64,000 nucleotides of DNA from contig JBCCEW010000006.1 of the NCBI GenBank assembly GCA_039030075.1, forward strand, positions 1 to 64,000, read 5' to 3'. Below the pieces are notes generated by a model. The model was not told where the DNA came from and searched no databases. It saw nothing but the letters and a program-made list of their open reading frames with translations. Source of the stretch: Myxococcota bacterium (GTDB lineage Bacteria; Myxococcota_A; UBA9160; SMWR01). Position numbers and translations under genes: made by a program. Positions 38,889-47,005 of this stretch are shown piece by piece. Each line of letters opens with the position of its first letter. The first letter of the stretch is position 1.

Positions 38889-39527
38889 CTAGAGCTCGTC
38901 CTCGAGAATCACCGCGTTCGGCAGCTGATCCTCGCGCGGGGTCGGGGCCGGGAAGTGTCGCGCGAGGATCTCGCCGCAGCGTCGCAGGGCGGTGTCGAGA
39001 CCGTCGACCGGTTGCCCGGCGTGCAATCCCTTCACCGCCAGGTCGACGACCTGCTGCCAGCTCTCGTCCGGATCCAGCACCGCGTTGATCCCCGCATCGC
39101 CCAGCACGATCACCCGGCGTTCGAGGAGCGAGACGAGGACCAGGATCCCGGTCTGTCGGCGGGTGCGCGCCAGCCCGTGCTCGGTGAACGCACGACGTGC
39201 GCGCTGCGCCAGGCGGTGCTCGACCCAGGGCCCGGGGAGCAGCAGGCGCCGCAGCGGTGCGAGCCGCGCCAGCGCGTGCCCGAGGGCGAGGGCCAAGCCC
39301 TGGACCCCGAGGTAGAGCCAGAAGGGCTGCGGCGGAAACGCGATCGCGACCCCGAGATAGGCCAGGAGCGCGAAGGTGACGCCGACGCGCCAGCCGACGT
39401 CGGCGTAGGCGTCACAGGCGGGGACCACCACGACGATCAACTCTCCTTCGGTCGCTCGTTCGACCTCGTGGATGGTGGCCTCGAGGCGCTCGCGTCCATC
39501 GGCATCGATCCAGGTGCTCGGCCGCAT
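38889..39527 (-). CDS. TPM-domain membrane protein
   Basis: A 212-residue protein with a TPM (DUF477-type) domain: TIHEVERATEGELIVVVVPACDAYADVGW near the N-terminus and TGILVLVSLLERRVIVLGDAGIN later. Between them are two hydrophobic segments (about residues 48-90). It follows the other TPM gene by 3 nt and lemA upstream of that, forming a three-gene cluster. TPM proteins have been linked to phosphatase activity and to photosystem repair in plants; the bacterial role is unclear. Confidence 0.82.
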   Translation of the reverse strand: MRPSTWIDADGRERLEATIHEVERATEGELIVVVVPACDAYADVGWRVGVTFALLAYLGVAIAFPPQPFWLYLGVQGLALALGHALARLAPLRRLLLPGPWVEHRLAQRARRAFTEHGLARTRRQTGILVLVSLLERRVIVLGDAGINAVLDPDESWQQVVDLAVKGLHAGQPVDGLDTALRRCGEILARHFPAPTPREDQLPNAVILEDEL

Positions 39528-39530
39528 CGC

Positions 39531-40388
39531 CTACCAACCCCCCGAGGCGCCGCCGCCTCCGAAGCCTCCGCCTCCACCGCTGAAGCCACCGCCTCCGAAA
39601 CCGCCACCGCCGAAGCCGCCCCCCCAGGCGCCGCCACGCCCATGCGAACCCAGCGAACCCGGGTGCCCCGGCCACCACATGCCGAACAGGAACGCCAGCA
39701 CCGCCGCGACCCCGACCCACCATCCGAAGCCGGCCCAGAGAGTCGCCATACCGGCCGCGATCCCCGCACCCACCAGCGCACCCCCGACGCGTTTGCCACC
39801 GGAGAGAATGCGCGCCCAGATCCCGCCGAAGAACACGGCGAAGGCGAGCTCTTCGAGGGGCAAGCCGCCGCGGCGGGGCCTGCCGCGCTCGGGCAGGGGG
39901 AGGACTTCGCCGCGCGCCGCGGCGTCGAGCGCGTTCACCCCGGCCGTGATGCCCCCGGCCATGTCGCCGCGGCGAAACAGCGGGCGGATTCCATCCGAGA
40001 TGATGCGCTTCGCCGTGACGTCCGGGATCGCCCCCTCGAGCCCATAGCCCACCTCGATGCGGATGCGGCGTTCGGCGATCGCGACGACGAGCAGCACGCC
40101 TTTGTCGAAGCCGGCGCGCCCGAGCCCCCAGCCTTCGGCCACGCGCAGCGCAAACTCCTCGATCGGCTCGCCCTCGAGCGACGGGACCGTGAGCACGGCC
40201 AGCTGATGGCTCGTCTCCTGCTCGAGGGCGGCCAGCTGCGACGCGAGCCGCGCCTCCGCGTCGGGTGCGAGCACGTCCGCCAGATCGGTGACGCGCGCCT
40301 CGAGGCGCGGCATCGGCTGCTGCGCGTGCGCGATCGCGGCGAGCAGGACCAGCCCGAGCGCCAGCCCACCGACCCCGCATCGCGTCAG
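39531..40388 (-). CDS. secreted TPM-domain protein with glycine-rich tail; likely CTG start
   Basis: From ATG 40313 the protein would lack a signal peptide. In-frame codons between 40388 and 40313, however, encode a textbook one: Thr-Arg-Cys, then GLALGLVLLAAIAHA before QQP. The only plausible start is CTG at 40388, sharing a CTGA overlap with the lemA stop. The TPM domain follows ([21 protein letters not shown] ... IRIEVGYGLEGAIPDVTAKRII); two membrane segments lie near residues 180-230, then a glycine-rich tail (GGGFGGGG repeats), typical of this family next to lemA. Length is about 285 aa from the CTG. Confidence 0.85.
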   Translation of the reverse strand: MTRCGVGGLALGLVLLAAIAHAQQPMPRLEARVTDLADVLAPDAEARLASQLAALEQETSHQLAVLTVPSLEGEPIEEFALRVAEGWGLGRAGFDKGVLLVVAIAERRIRIEVGYGLEGAIPDVTAKRIISDGIRPLFRRGDMAGGITAGVNALDAAARGEVLPLPERGRPRRGGLPLEELAFAVFFGGIWARILSGGKRVGGALVGAGIAAGMATLWAGFGWWVGVAAVLAFLFGMWWPGHPGSLGSHGRGGAWGGGFGGGGFGGGGFSGGGGGFGGGGASGGW

Positions 40389-40981
40389 AACTGCACCTCC
40401 GGCGCCGTCTCGGCACCCGGCTCCGCTTCGAAGTTCGGGCGGACCTCGGCGCCGAGCAGCCAGCGCGCCGTCAGGTTGGTCGGGAAGAAGCGCACGAGCT
40501 TGTTGTACTCGGCGACCTGATCGACGTAGCGCTTGCGCGCGACGGCGATGCGATTCTCGGTGCCCTCGAGCTGAGCCTGGAGGTCGCGGAAGGCCTCGGT
40601 CGCCTTGATGTCAGGGTAGCGTTCGACGGTGACGAGGAGCCGACCCAGCGAACGGGAGAGCTCGCCCTGGGCCGCCTGGTACTGCCGGAACATCTCGGCG
40701 TTCTCCAGCAGCTCGGGGCCGGCCTCGATCTTCGTCGCGCTGGCGCGGGCGCGCACGACCGCCTCGAGGGTCTCGCGCTCGAAATCGGCGGCGCCCTTCA
40801 CTGTCGCGACCAGGTTCGGGATCAGGTCGGCGCGACGCTGGTACTGGTTGCTGACTTCCGACCAGGCGGCCTTCACCTCTTCGTCCGCACCCTGGATGCG
40901 GTTGTAGCCGCAGCCCTGGGGCGCCAGGGCCAATACGACGAGAAGGCAGGCCACGCGCGCGTAGCGAAGGCTCTGATTCAC
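40385..40981 (-). CDS. lemA: LemA family lipoprotein
   Basis: A 198-residue protein. A lipobox (ALAPQGC) ends a signal peptide at about Cys24, so it should be lipid-anchored. The LemA core reads YNRIQGADEEVKAAWSEVSNQYQRRADLIPNLVATVKG, followed by LLVTVERYPDIKATEAFRDLQAQLEGTENRIAVARKRY. The GTG at 40981 has GGGAGAC upstream. It heads the lemA-TPM-TPM cluster; the family's biochemical role is not known. Confidence 0.92.
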   Translation of the reverse strand: MNQSLRYARVACLLVVLALAPQGCGYNRIQGADEEVKAAWSEVSNQYQRRADLIPNLVATVKGAADFERETLEAVVRARASATKIEAGPELLENAEMFRQYQAAQGELSRSLGRLLVTVERYPDIKATEAFRDLQAQLEGTENRIAVARKRYVDQVAEYNKLVRFFPTNLTARWLLGAEVRPNFEAEPGAETAPEVQF

Positions 40982-41118
40982 GAGGGTCTCCCGGTTGGGG
41001 GCAGTCGCGCGGAGTCGCGCGGGCCCGGAGCCCGGGAGTCTGCACCAGGGCGCCGCGGTCGTTCCACTGCATCCGGGCGCGATGGCGGCGAAAGACCGCG
41101 ATGGCTTCGCGCCGTGGG

Positions 41119-41439
41119 TCAGGCCGCGGCTTTGTCGAGCAGGCGCTGGAGTTCGCCGCTCTCGTACATCTCGATCACGATGTCGCAGCCGCCCTGGAAC
41201 TCACCGCCCACATAGAGCTGGGGAATCGTCGGCCACGACGAGAACGCCTTCACGCCTTCGCGGATTTCGGGGTCTTCGAGCACGTTCACCGTCTCGTACT
41301 CGGGGAGCAGCTGATCGAGGATCTGAACGACCGTTGCCGAGAACCCACACTGCGGCATGTGGCGGTGCCCTTTCATGAAGAGCAGGACCGGGTGGTCCTG
41401 CACGAGGGCGGCGATGCGGCTGCGCATGTCTTCGTTCAT
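41119..41439 (-). CDS. grxD: monothiol glutaredoxin, Grx4/GrxD type
   Basis: A 106-residue glutaredoxin with the monothiol active site CGFS at residues 31-34, the glutathione-binding WPTIPQLY and GGCDI motifs, and a KGHRHMPQ loop. Such proteins carry and deliver Fe-S clusters. GGAGG precedes the ATG, which shares an ATGA overlap with the Rrf2 gene stop; the two are one operon. The pairing suggests Fe-S homeostasis. Confidence 0.94.
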   Translation of the reverse strand: MNEDMRSRIAALVQDHPVLLFMKGHRHMPQCGFSATVVQILDQLLPEYETVNVLEDPEIREGVKAFSSWPTIPQLYVGGEFQGGCDIVIEMYESGELQRLLDKAAA

Positions 41440-41936
41440 TGCGGGTCCTCCTTCGGAGTCGGCAGGGCGGTGAGTGGGGTGAGCCGCGACGGGTCGAGCC
41501 AGTGCAGCATGCTGCGCTCGTCGCGTTGAAGGTCGGCGAGGGACACGCCCTCGAGGGTGTCGCGCAGGGCCGCCTGGATCGTGCGCCAGAGCGCGCGGAG
41601 CGAGCAGTCGCTGCTTCGTACGCACTGGGGCTGCTGGCCGCCGTGGCAGGCGCAGAAGGCTTCGGAGAAGAAGGTGCCCCCGAGGACCTGGAGCGCGTTC
41701 CAGACGCTGATCTCGCGGGCCGGTCGCGCCAGACGGTAACCGCCGTCGGCACCGCGCACGCTCTCGACCAGCTTCCCGATCCGCAGCTCGCGCATCAGCT
41801 TCGCCGTGTACTGCGGCGAGAGCCCCTCGGCTTCGGCGATCGCGGAGATCGAGACCGGGGTCGCGTCGGGCCCGCCCGCCCGCGCCACTTGGAGCAGGCA
41901 GCGAAGGCCGTACTCTTCACTGGCCAGGAGCTGCAC
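41436..41936 (-). CDS. Rrf2-family (IscR-like) transcriptional regulator
   Basis: A 166-residue regulator. The winged helix reads [14 protein letters not shown]...[41 protein letters not shown]. The cysteine cluster region has CACHGG, QCVR and DCSLR, compatible with a [2Fe-2S] cluster. A GTG start at 41936 matches the family N-terminus. It is coupled to grxD and divergent from moaA, so it probably regulates its own Fe-S operon. It differs from classic IscR in having four cysteines in this stretch. Confidence 0.9.
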   Translation of the reverse strand: MQLLASEEYGLRCLLQVARAGGPDATPVSISAIAEAEGLSPQYTAKLMRELRIGKLVESVRGADGGYRLARPAREISVWNALQVLGGTFFSEAFCACHGGQQPQCVRSSDCSLRALWRTIQAALRDTLEGVSLADLQRDERSMLHWLDPSRLTPLTALPTPKEDPQ

Positions 41937-42022
41937 CCGGCTCAGGCTACGATACTATACCCGCGAGTCAACATTCCCCGCGGCTCCTTTCCCATGGGAG
42001 CGCGGCCTCCGTCTGGTTCTCC

Positions 42023-43096
42023 GTGCCTCCCCACACCGAGCCCTCCGAAACCCCCGCGTCCGCGTCGCCCGGTGCGCCGGCCCGAGACGCCCTGGGCCGT
42101 CGCCTGCACGACCTGCGGATCTCCGTGACGGATCGCTGCAACTTCCGCTGTCCCTACTGCATGCCTGCGGAGATCTACGGCGAGAAATATCAATTCCTGC
42201 CGCGGCCCCAGCTGCTGCGCTTCGAGGAGCTGGAGCGCCTGGCGCGCCTCTTCGTGGAGCTCGGGGCGGAGAAGATCCGCATCACCGGGGGCGAGCCGCT
42301 GCTGCGCACCGGCCTGCCCGACCTGATCGCCTCGCTGCGCGCGATCGAGGGGCTTCAGGATCTGACCCTCACCACCAACGGCTACCTGCTTCCGAAGCTC
42401 GCCCAGCCCCTCGCCGACGCGGGCCTCCAGCGGATCACCGTGAGCCTCGACAGCCACGACGAGGCGATCTTCCGCAAGATGAGCGGCCGCGACTTCAGCC
42501 CGGCGCGGGTTCTCGAGGGCATCGACGCGGCGGCCGCCGCCGGGCTGCGCCCGATCAAGATCAACTGCGTCGTGCAGAAGGGCGTGAACGATCACCAGAT
42601 CGTCGAGCTCGCCCGCCACTTCCACGGCACCGGCCACATTCTGCGCTTCATCGAGTTCATGGATGTGGGCACGCTCAACGCCTGGGACCACTCCCAGGTG
42701 GTGACCGCCCAGGAGATCGTCGAACGCATCGACGCGGCCCTTCCCTTGGAGGCCCAGGACGCCAACTATGCCGGTGAGGTGGCCCGGCGCTGGCGCTACC
42801 GCGACGGCGGCGGAGAGATCGGCGTGATCGCATCGGTGTCCCAGCCCTTCTGCGGCGACTGCACTCGCGCGCGACTCACCATCGAGGGCCGCCTGGTCAC
42901 CTGCCTCTTCGCTGCGGGGGGCGTCGATCTGCGCGGCCCGCTCCGCGACGGCGCCAGCGACGACGAACTGCGCGAGCGGATCGCCGACGTCTGGCACGCC
43001 CGCCGGGATCGCTACTCGGAGGAGCGTGCCGGGCTCGGCCCGGCGGACGCGTCCCGACCCCGCCCGAAGATCGAGATGTACCAGGTCGGCGGTTAG
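42023..43096 (+). CDS. moaA: GTP 3',8-cyclase, molybdenum cofactor biosynthesis
   Basis: A radical-SAM enzyme that converts GTP to the precursor of molybdopterin. The SAM cluster ligands are Cys39, Cys43 and Cys46 (CNFRCPYC); the C-terminal cluster ligands are in [20 protein letters not shown]; and the essential terminal GlyGly (QVGG) is present. At 357 residues it is slightly long because of a 20-residue N-terminal extension. GTG 42023 is the likely start. The stop overlaps the convergent desaturase stop. It fits the window's tungstate transporter and molybdopterin enzyme. Confidence 0.95.
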   Translation: MPPHTEPSETPASASPGAPARDALGRRLHDLRISVTDRCNFRCPYCMPAEIYGEKYQFLPRPQLLRFEELERLARLFVELGAEKIRITGGEPLLRTGLPDLIASLRAIEGLQDLTLTTNGYLLPKLAQPLADAGLQRITVSLDSHDEAIFRKMSGRDFSPARVLEGIDAAAAAGLRPIKINCVVQKGVNDHQIVELARHFHGTGHILRFIEFMDVGTLNAWDHSQVVTAQEIVERIDAALPLEAQDANYAGEVARRWRYRDGGGEIGVIASVSQPFCGDCTRARLTIEGRLVTCLFAAGGVDLRGPLRDGASDDELRERIADVWHARRDRYSEERAGLGPADASRPRPKIEMYQVGG

Positions 43097-44082
43097 CGCT
43101 CGACGGCTCGCAACGGAGCCAATGCGCGTTCGAAGCCTGGCGCCTGCGAACGGCGTGGGGCGTTTCCGCGCGACCACGCTCGCAGGTCTCGTACGAGTCC
43201 AAGGCGCTCGAGCGCGAGCAGCATCGTCCAGCCCAAGTCGAACTCGCTCGGTTCCACGCCGAAGCGCGCGGAGTCTGGATGCGCGTGGTGGTTGTTGTGG
43301 AATCCTTCGCCGAAGGAGATCCATCCCAGCAACAGTGAGTTCGTGCCGACCTCGGTCGCGCCGGCGATATCGAAGCGCGATCGGCCGTGCTTGTGGGTCC
43401 AGAAACCGATGAACCAGTGGCCCACCACGCCGCCCGCGACACGAGCGGGACCCACCACCAAGGCCGTCTCCCACCCCCAGGTGCCGCCGACGAGAGCGAA
43501 GCCAAGGATCGGCCAGATCCACCACGTGCGTTCGCAGAATCGCAGGAACGGGTCGGACTCGATTTCCGGATCGAGCTCGTACCGGTCCCAGGACGCGGGT
43601 ACGAAGCGGAAGTGCAGATTCCACAGGAAGTCACGCAGCAGGCTGTGTCGATACGCGAAGTAGCGCGGGCAATCGCTGCGGTTCTGCCAGTAGTCGCGAA
43701 CGTGGTGGAGACGAATCCACGACAGGGGGCCGCCCAGACCCGTTAGCAGGAACAGGGACACCAGGAATCGCTGGAAGAATCGTGAGGTTCGATAGGTCCG
43801 ATGGATGATTCCCCGGTGCAGGCCTACCGAGTGCCCCAGACAAAGTGTCGGAAGCGTGAGCAGGCAGGCCGCCAGGGCGTCCCCGATGGCGATACCTCGA
43901 GCCAATACGACACCGGCGGCCACCAGATGAAGCCAGAGCCACAGGGACTTCCCGGGAGCGAACTCGATGCGACCGATGGATCCCGACGCCGCAGCGCCGC
44001 CGTTCGTGACGGGTTGCAGGGCGTCGCGCGTCAGCGCGCTCGCGGGGTGTTCTAGACGGTGGGAAGTCGCGCTAGGCATCAT
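43093..44082 (-). CDS. membrane fatty-acid desaturase (acyl-CoA delta-9 type)
   Basis: A 329-residue integral membrane di-iron desaturase. The three histidine boxes are HSVGLHR (His84, His89), RLHHVRD (His126-127) and HNNHHAHP (His262, His265-266), with the extra His222 in GHWFIGF. Several hydrophobic segments flank them. It should unsaturate acyl chains for membrane lipids. It overlaps the upstream GbsR-type gene by 11 nt, so it is cotranscribed with its probable repressor. Two tandem ATG codons start it (44082, 44079). Confidence 0.9.
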   Translation of the reverse strand: MMPSATSHRLEHPASALTRDALQPVTNGGAAASGSIGRIEFAPGKSLWLWLHLVAAGVVLARGIAIGDALAACLLTLPTLCLGHSVGLHRGIIHRTYRTSRFFQRFLVSLFLLTGLGGPLSWIRLHHVRDYWQNRSDCPRYFAYRHSLLRDFLWNLHFRFVPASWDRYELDPEIESDPFLRFCERTWWIWPILGFALVGGTWGWETALVVGPARVAGGVVGHWFIGFWTHKHGRSRFDIAGATEVGTNSLLLGWISFGEGFHNNHHAHPDSARFGVEPSEFDLGWTMLLALERLGLVRDLRAWSRGNAPRRSQAPGFERALAPLRAVER

Positions 44083-44602
44083 TTCCTTCCGCTCCGAACT
44101 GGCTCTTCAAGAGTGCGATCATGGCGGCCGAGGCCATTGGGTTGTCGAGAACCTCCCGTCCCAGGCGGTCGACGGTGCGTAGGTACTCACCGATCGCCGC
44201 CAGTCGCGCGGCCCGCTCTGGGTCGTCGGCCTGCTCGGAGAGCGTTGCGAGGGCATCGAGCGCCTGATGCACGACGGGATCGAACTCGCGTCGCTTGCGC
44301 TCGCGGGCGATCGCGAGGGTTTGCTCGAAGAGATCGCCGCGGCTCTCGTAGTAGTCGCACCGGTCGCCTGGGCGCGACGACCGCTGCACGACTCCCCAAC
44401 CGCGCAGCTCCTTCAAGCACATGCTCACGTTGCCCCGGCTCAGCCCGAGCCTTTCCGAGATCTCCGCTGGCGAGAGGGCGTGGCCCGAGCCGATCAGGAG
44501 CCCGCTGATCCGTGCGGTCGATGGGCTGAAACTGAACAGCCCCGCCATCGATGCCCAGGCATCGACGAACGCGGCTTCCGCAGATTCGGCAGTCGCTGAC
44601 AT
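44072..44602 (-). CDS. GbsR/MarR-type transcriptional regulator of the desaturase operon
   Basis: A 176-residue regulator with a winged helix (ISGLLIGSGHALSPAEISERLGLSRGNVSMCLKELRGWGVVQR) typical of the GbsR family, followed by a helical domain. The ATG at 44602 is chosen because the palindromic operator and promoter lie directly upstream; a longer in-frame reading would run through them. It overlaps the desaturase gene and probably represses both by binding the 26-bp palindrome 9 nt upstream. The effector may be a fatty acid or acyl-CoA, which is inference. Confidence 0.88.
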   Translation of the reverse strand: MSATAESAEAAFVDAWASMAGLFSFSPSTARISGLLIGSGHALSPAEISERLGLSRGNVSMCLKELRGWGVVQRSSRPGDRCDYYESRGDLFEQTLAIARERKRREFDPVVHQALDALATLSEQADDPERAARLAAIGEYLRTVDRLGREVLDNPMASAAMIALLKSQFGAEGNDA

Positions 44603-44608
44603 GCAGTC

Positions 44609-44637
44609 ACTGTATTTCAGAAATTTCTGAAATACAA
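44609..44637 (-). promoter_or_regulatory. perfect 26-bp palindromic operator within the gbsR-desaturase promoter
   Basis: Positions 44611-44636 form an uninterrupted inverted repeat: TGTATTTCAGAAA then its exact complement. A -35-like TTGTAT (44632-44637) and a -10-like TACAGT (44609-44614), both on the minus strand, lie exactly 17 bp apart and fall over the palindrome's ends, so a bound dimer would block RNA polymerase. The -10 ends 6 nt before the ATG, suggesting a leaderless transcript. Confidence 0.85.
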
Positions 44638-44828
44638 GACTAGTCCGCAAAACGGGTCCCCGGTGGGAAACCGCGGGCCCGCTAGGAATTATCGTTCCGT
44701 CGAGATGGCAATCCGGTTCCTGTCCCGGGCCGGCAGAGCGCGTGCAGGCGAACTTGCAGAGCCGCGAAATCCCTGACTTTTCGGCTGCTTGCGGATCCCC
44801 CATCCGGGCGACACGAGATCGCGTCACC

Positions 44829-44844
44829 TGGTACGGAACTTGCT
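44829..44844 (+). promoter_or_regulatory. sigma-54 (RpoN) promoter for PEP-CTERM gene
   Basis: The 16-mer TGGTACGGAACTTGCT matches the consensus TGGCACGNNNNTTGCW with one mismatch and keeps the invariant GG-N10-GC spacing. It lies 49 bp upstream of the PEP-CTERM ATG, with AAGGAG near 44878. Transcription would start near 44855. A sister site precedes the other PEP-CTERM gene. Confidence 0.75.
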
Positions 44845-44892
44845 CTTGTCCTCCCCGTTCATTGGGCCCTCCTCGGGAAGGAGATCGAGACC

Positions 44893-45678
44893 ATGGCGTT
44901 CCCTCCGGCACTGTGCCGACGCTCTTCTGTTTCGACACGCGGATCTGTCACGACTGGCCTGGTGGGCCTGGTCGCCGCGTGTCTGCTGGCTCCCGGCGCG
45001 GCCTCCGCGGCCACGACCCTGGACTTCGAGTTCCTGCTGAACGGCGAAGCTGGGCCCTACGTCGTCGTCACCCCCGACGGCACCGTCACGATCTCGGGCT
45101 CGGGCTCGAACCAGGGCGTCGCGGCCTTCGACACGAGCGACCCCGGCCCGAACGCCGGTGGCGAGGACACCGACCTGCTCGTGAACTCGGGCCTCGCGCT
45201 GATCCTGCAGGACGACAACGAGCCGACCCAGACCACCTCCGGCATCTTCGACGTGCCGGACGACGACGCGAACGGCGGCACGATCAGCTTCGTCTTCTCC
45301 CAGGCGGCGCAGCTCTTCTCGCTCGACCTGATCGACATCAACGGCAACGGCCCGGCCACCGTCACCCTCACCGACGGGGGAGGCAACAGCCGCATCTACG
45401 ACGTGCCCTTCGATTGGACCGGCGACATCGCCCAGGGCGCGATCGGCATCCAGACCCTCGACCTCACGACGCTCGCCGCTCAGGTGGGTGTGGGTCCCGG
45501 GAATCCGCTGGCCACCGCGTCCCAGGATGCCGGCTTCGACGATACCGGTGTCGTCCAGCTCGACGTGTTCTTCGCCGGCTCGGCCGCCCTCGACAACCTG
45601 GTCTTCGTGCCCGAGCCCAGCACTGTGCTCCTGGTGGGGCTGGGCCTCGGGACTCTCGCGCTGCGCCGCCGCTCCTAA
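44893..45678 (+). CDS. PEP-CTERM sorting-domain protein
   Basis: A 261-residue secreted protein. The signal peptide ends near residue 40 (GAASAA). The body is Asp/Gly/Asn-rich and beta-like, without cysteine after the signal region. The C-terminus is the exosortase sorting signal: VPEPST, a hydrophobic helix LLVGLGLGTLAL, then RRRS. It would be cleaved by an exosortase and displayed with exopolysaccharide; no exosortase gene is in this window. AAGGAG lies before the ATG and a sigma-54 site upstream. A strong terminator follows. Confidence 0.9.
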   Translation: MAFPPALCRRSSVSTRGSVTTGLVGLVAACLLAPGAASAATTLDFEFLLNGEAGPYVVVTPDGTVTISGSGSNQGVAAFDTSDPGPNAGGEDTDLLVNSGLALILQDDNEPTQTTSGIFDVPDDDANGGTISFVFSQAAQLFSLDLIDINGNGPATVTLTDGGGNSRIYDVPFDWTGDIAQGAIGIQTLDLTTLAAQVGVGPGNPLATASQDAGFDDTGVVQLDVFFAGSAALDNLVFVPEPSTVLLVGLGLGTLALRRRS

Positions 45679-45705
45679 CGCGCCAAGCTGCTCTCGCTTC
45701 GATCG

Positions 45706-45741
45706 AAACGCCCCGGCTCCCCTGGACCGGGGCGTTTCTCT
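45706..45741 (+). terminator. rho-independent-type terminator after PEP-CTERM gene
   Basis: An 11-bp perfect stem (AAACGCCCCGG at 45706-45716 pairing with CCGGGGCGTTT at 45727-45737) encloses a 10-nt loop, followed by a short pyrimidine tract TCTC. It lies 28 nt after the PEP-CTERM stop. Confidence 0.8.
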
Positions 45742-45835
45742 TCGGGGCGTCTTCTCACCGCAGTCGCGCGCACCGAGCCGGTAGACTGACGGCCCGGGCC
45801 AGGCGTGCTGGCCCGCAAGGTGGAGGCCAGCGCGC

Positions 45836-47005
45836 GTGACCGCTCCACAGCGCTACCCCGCCTTCGACGCCCTGCGGGCGAGCGCGATGGAGCTGGGACT
45901 CGTCCTGCACGCGGCGGTTCCCTACACCCAGGGGTGTCCCTCGAGCTGGGCGGTTTGCGACCCGTCCCGCAGCGGCCTCTTCGATCTGGCGAACACCCTG
46001 ATCCACGCGGTGCGGATGCCCGCGTTCTTCCTGATGTCCGGGTTCTTCGCCGCGCTCCTGTGGGATCGCGTGGGCACGCGCGCCTTCCTCCGCCATCGGG
46101 TGAAGCGGATCGTCGTGCCGTTCGTCGTGGCCTGTCTCGTCCTGGTGCCGCTGACCCGCGCGATCTGGATCTGGGGAGCGTTCGCGCGTCCCATCGACCC
46201 GGTGGTGGGGGACTTCATCGCCTCCCTGTCCGCTCACTTTCATGAGCACGGGCTCGGCGTCTTCGCGACGGTCTGGCACCTCTGGTTCCTGGAGTACCTG
46301 CTGATCCACACCGCCGTGTTCGTGGGTTGGCAGGGCCTCTTCGACGGGCGTTCGTTCCCAGGAACGGCGCGTCTCGGATCGGGGCTCACCGGTCGCGCGC
46401 GCGCCGTCTGGCTCGTGGTTCCCACGGCGATCGCGATGGGCTTCATGAGCGGTTGGAACGTCGACGGCGTCTCGGAGCTGGCGCCCGTTCCGCATCTGCT
46501 CGCCTACTACGGGCTCTTCTTCGCGGCGGGGGCCGTGCTGTTCTCGCGACGCGCCGAGCTCGACCGGCTCGCCCACGGCTGGCGTGCGCACCTGCTGGTC
46601 GCCGTGGCGGTCGTGCTGCCGGGGTTGATCGCGCTGAGCCGGGTCGCCGCGGGCGCGCCCGCGCCCTGGGTCGACGTCGCCGGGCGCGTCCTCTCCGCCG
46701 TGCTCACCTGCAGCTTGCTCTACGGCGTCGTGGGCTTCTTCTGGGTGCGCTTCTCGGACGCCCATCCGACCCAGCGCTACCTCTCGGACGCCGCCTACTT
46801 CGTCTACCTGACCCACTTCCCGCTGATCGCGGCGCTCGGGATCTGCGCGGCCTCCTGGCCGCTGCCGGCCGCGCTGAAGTTCGCCGGGGTGCTGGGCGTC
46901 AGCTTCCCTCTGCTACTGGCGCTGTATCACACGGGCGTGCGCTACCGGGGCTTGGGGCGTTGGCTCCACGGGCCGCGGGAGCGGCCCGTGGAAGGCCGGA
47001 GCTAG
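45836..47005 (+). CDS. acyltransferase 3 family membrane protein (OpgC/MdoC-like)
   Basis: A 389-residue protein with about ten transmembrane helices. It begins with the family pattern FDALRASAMELGLVLHAAVPY, and MPAFFLMSGFFAALLWDR is the typical second motif. The late segment YLSDAAYFVYLTHFPL matches the MdoC/acyltransferase-3 signature. It would transfer an acyl group (often succinyl or acetyl) to a cell-surface glycan. GTG 45836 has GGAGG nine bases upstream. Its stop overlaps the convergent propeller gene stop (CTAG at 47002-47005). Confidence 0.87.
   Translation: MTAPQRYPAFDALRASAMELGLVLHAAVPYTQGCPSSWAVCDPSRSGLFDLANTLIHAVRMPAFFLMSGFFAALLWDRVGTRAFLRHRVKRIVVPFVVACLVLVPLTRAIWIWGAFARPIDPVVGDFIASLSAHFHEHGLGVFATVWHLWFLEYLLIHTAVFVGWQGLFDGRSFPGTARLGSGLTGRARAVWLVVPTAIAMGFMSGWNVDGVSELAPVPHLLAYYGLFFAAGAVLFSRRAELDRLAHGWRAHLLVAVAVVLPGLIALSRVAAGAPAPWVDVAGRVLSAVLTCSLLYGVVGFFWVRFSDAHPTQRYLSDAAYFVYLTHFPLIAALGICAASWPLPAALKFAGVLGVSFPLLLALYHTGVRYRGLGRWLHGPRERPVEGRS

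Noticed and set aside
41951-41972. Possible Rrf2/IscR operator (TTGACT, GGGTATAGTATC) in the Rrf2-moaA divergent region
   Set aside because: It holds suggestive pieces, but they are not spaced as a known IscR site and no -35/-10 pair fits; too weak to annotate.
44706-44721. Second sigma-54-like site TGGCAATCCGGTTCCT upstream of the first PEP-CTERM gene
   Set aside because: The -12 element lacks the essential GC (TTCCT), whereas the site at 44829-44844 fits fully and is closer to the start codon.
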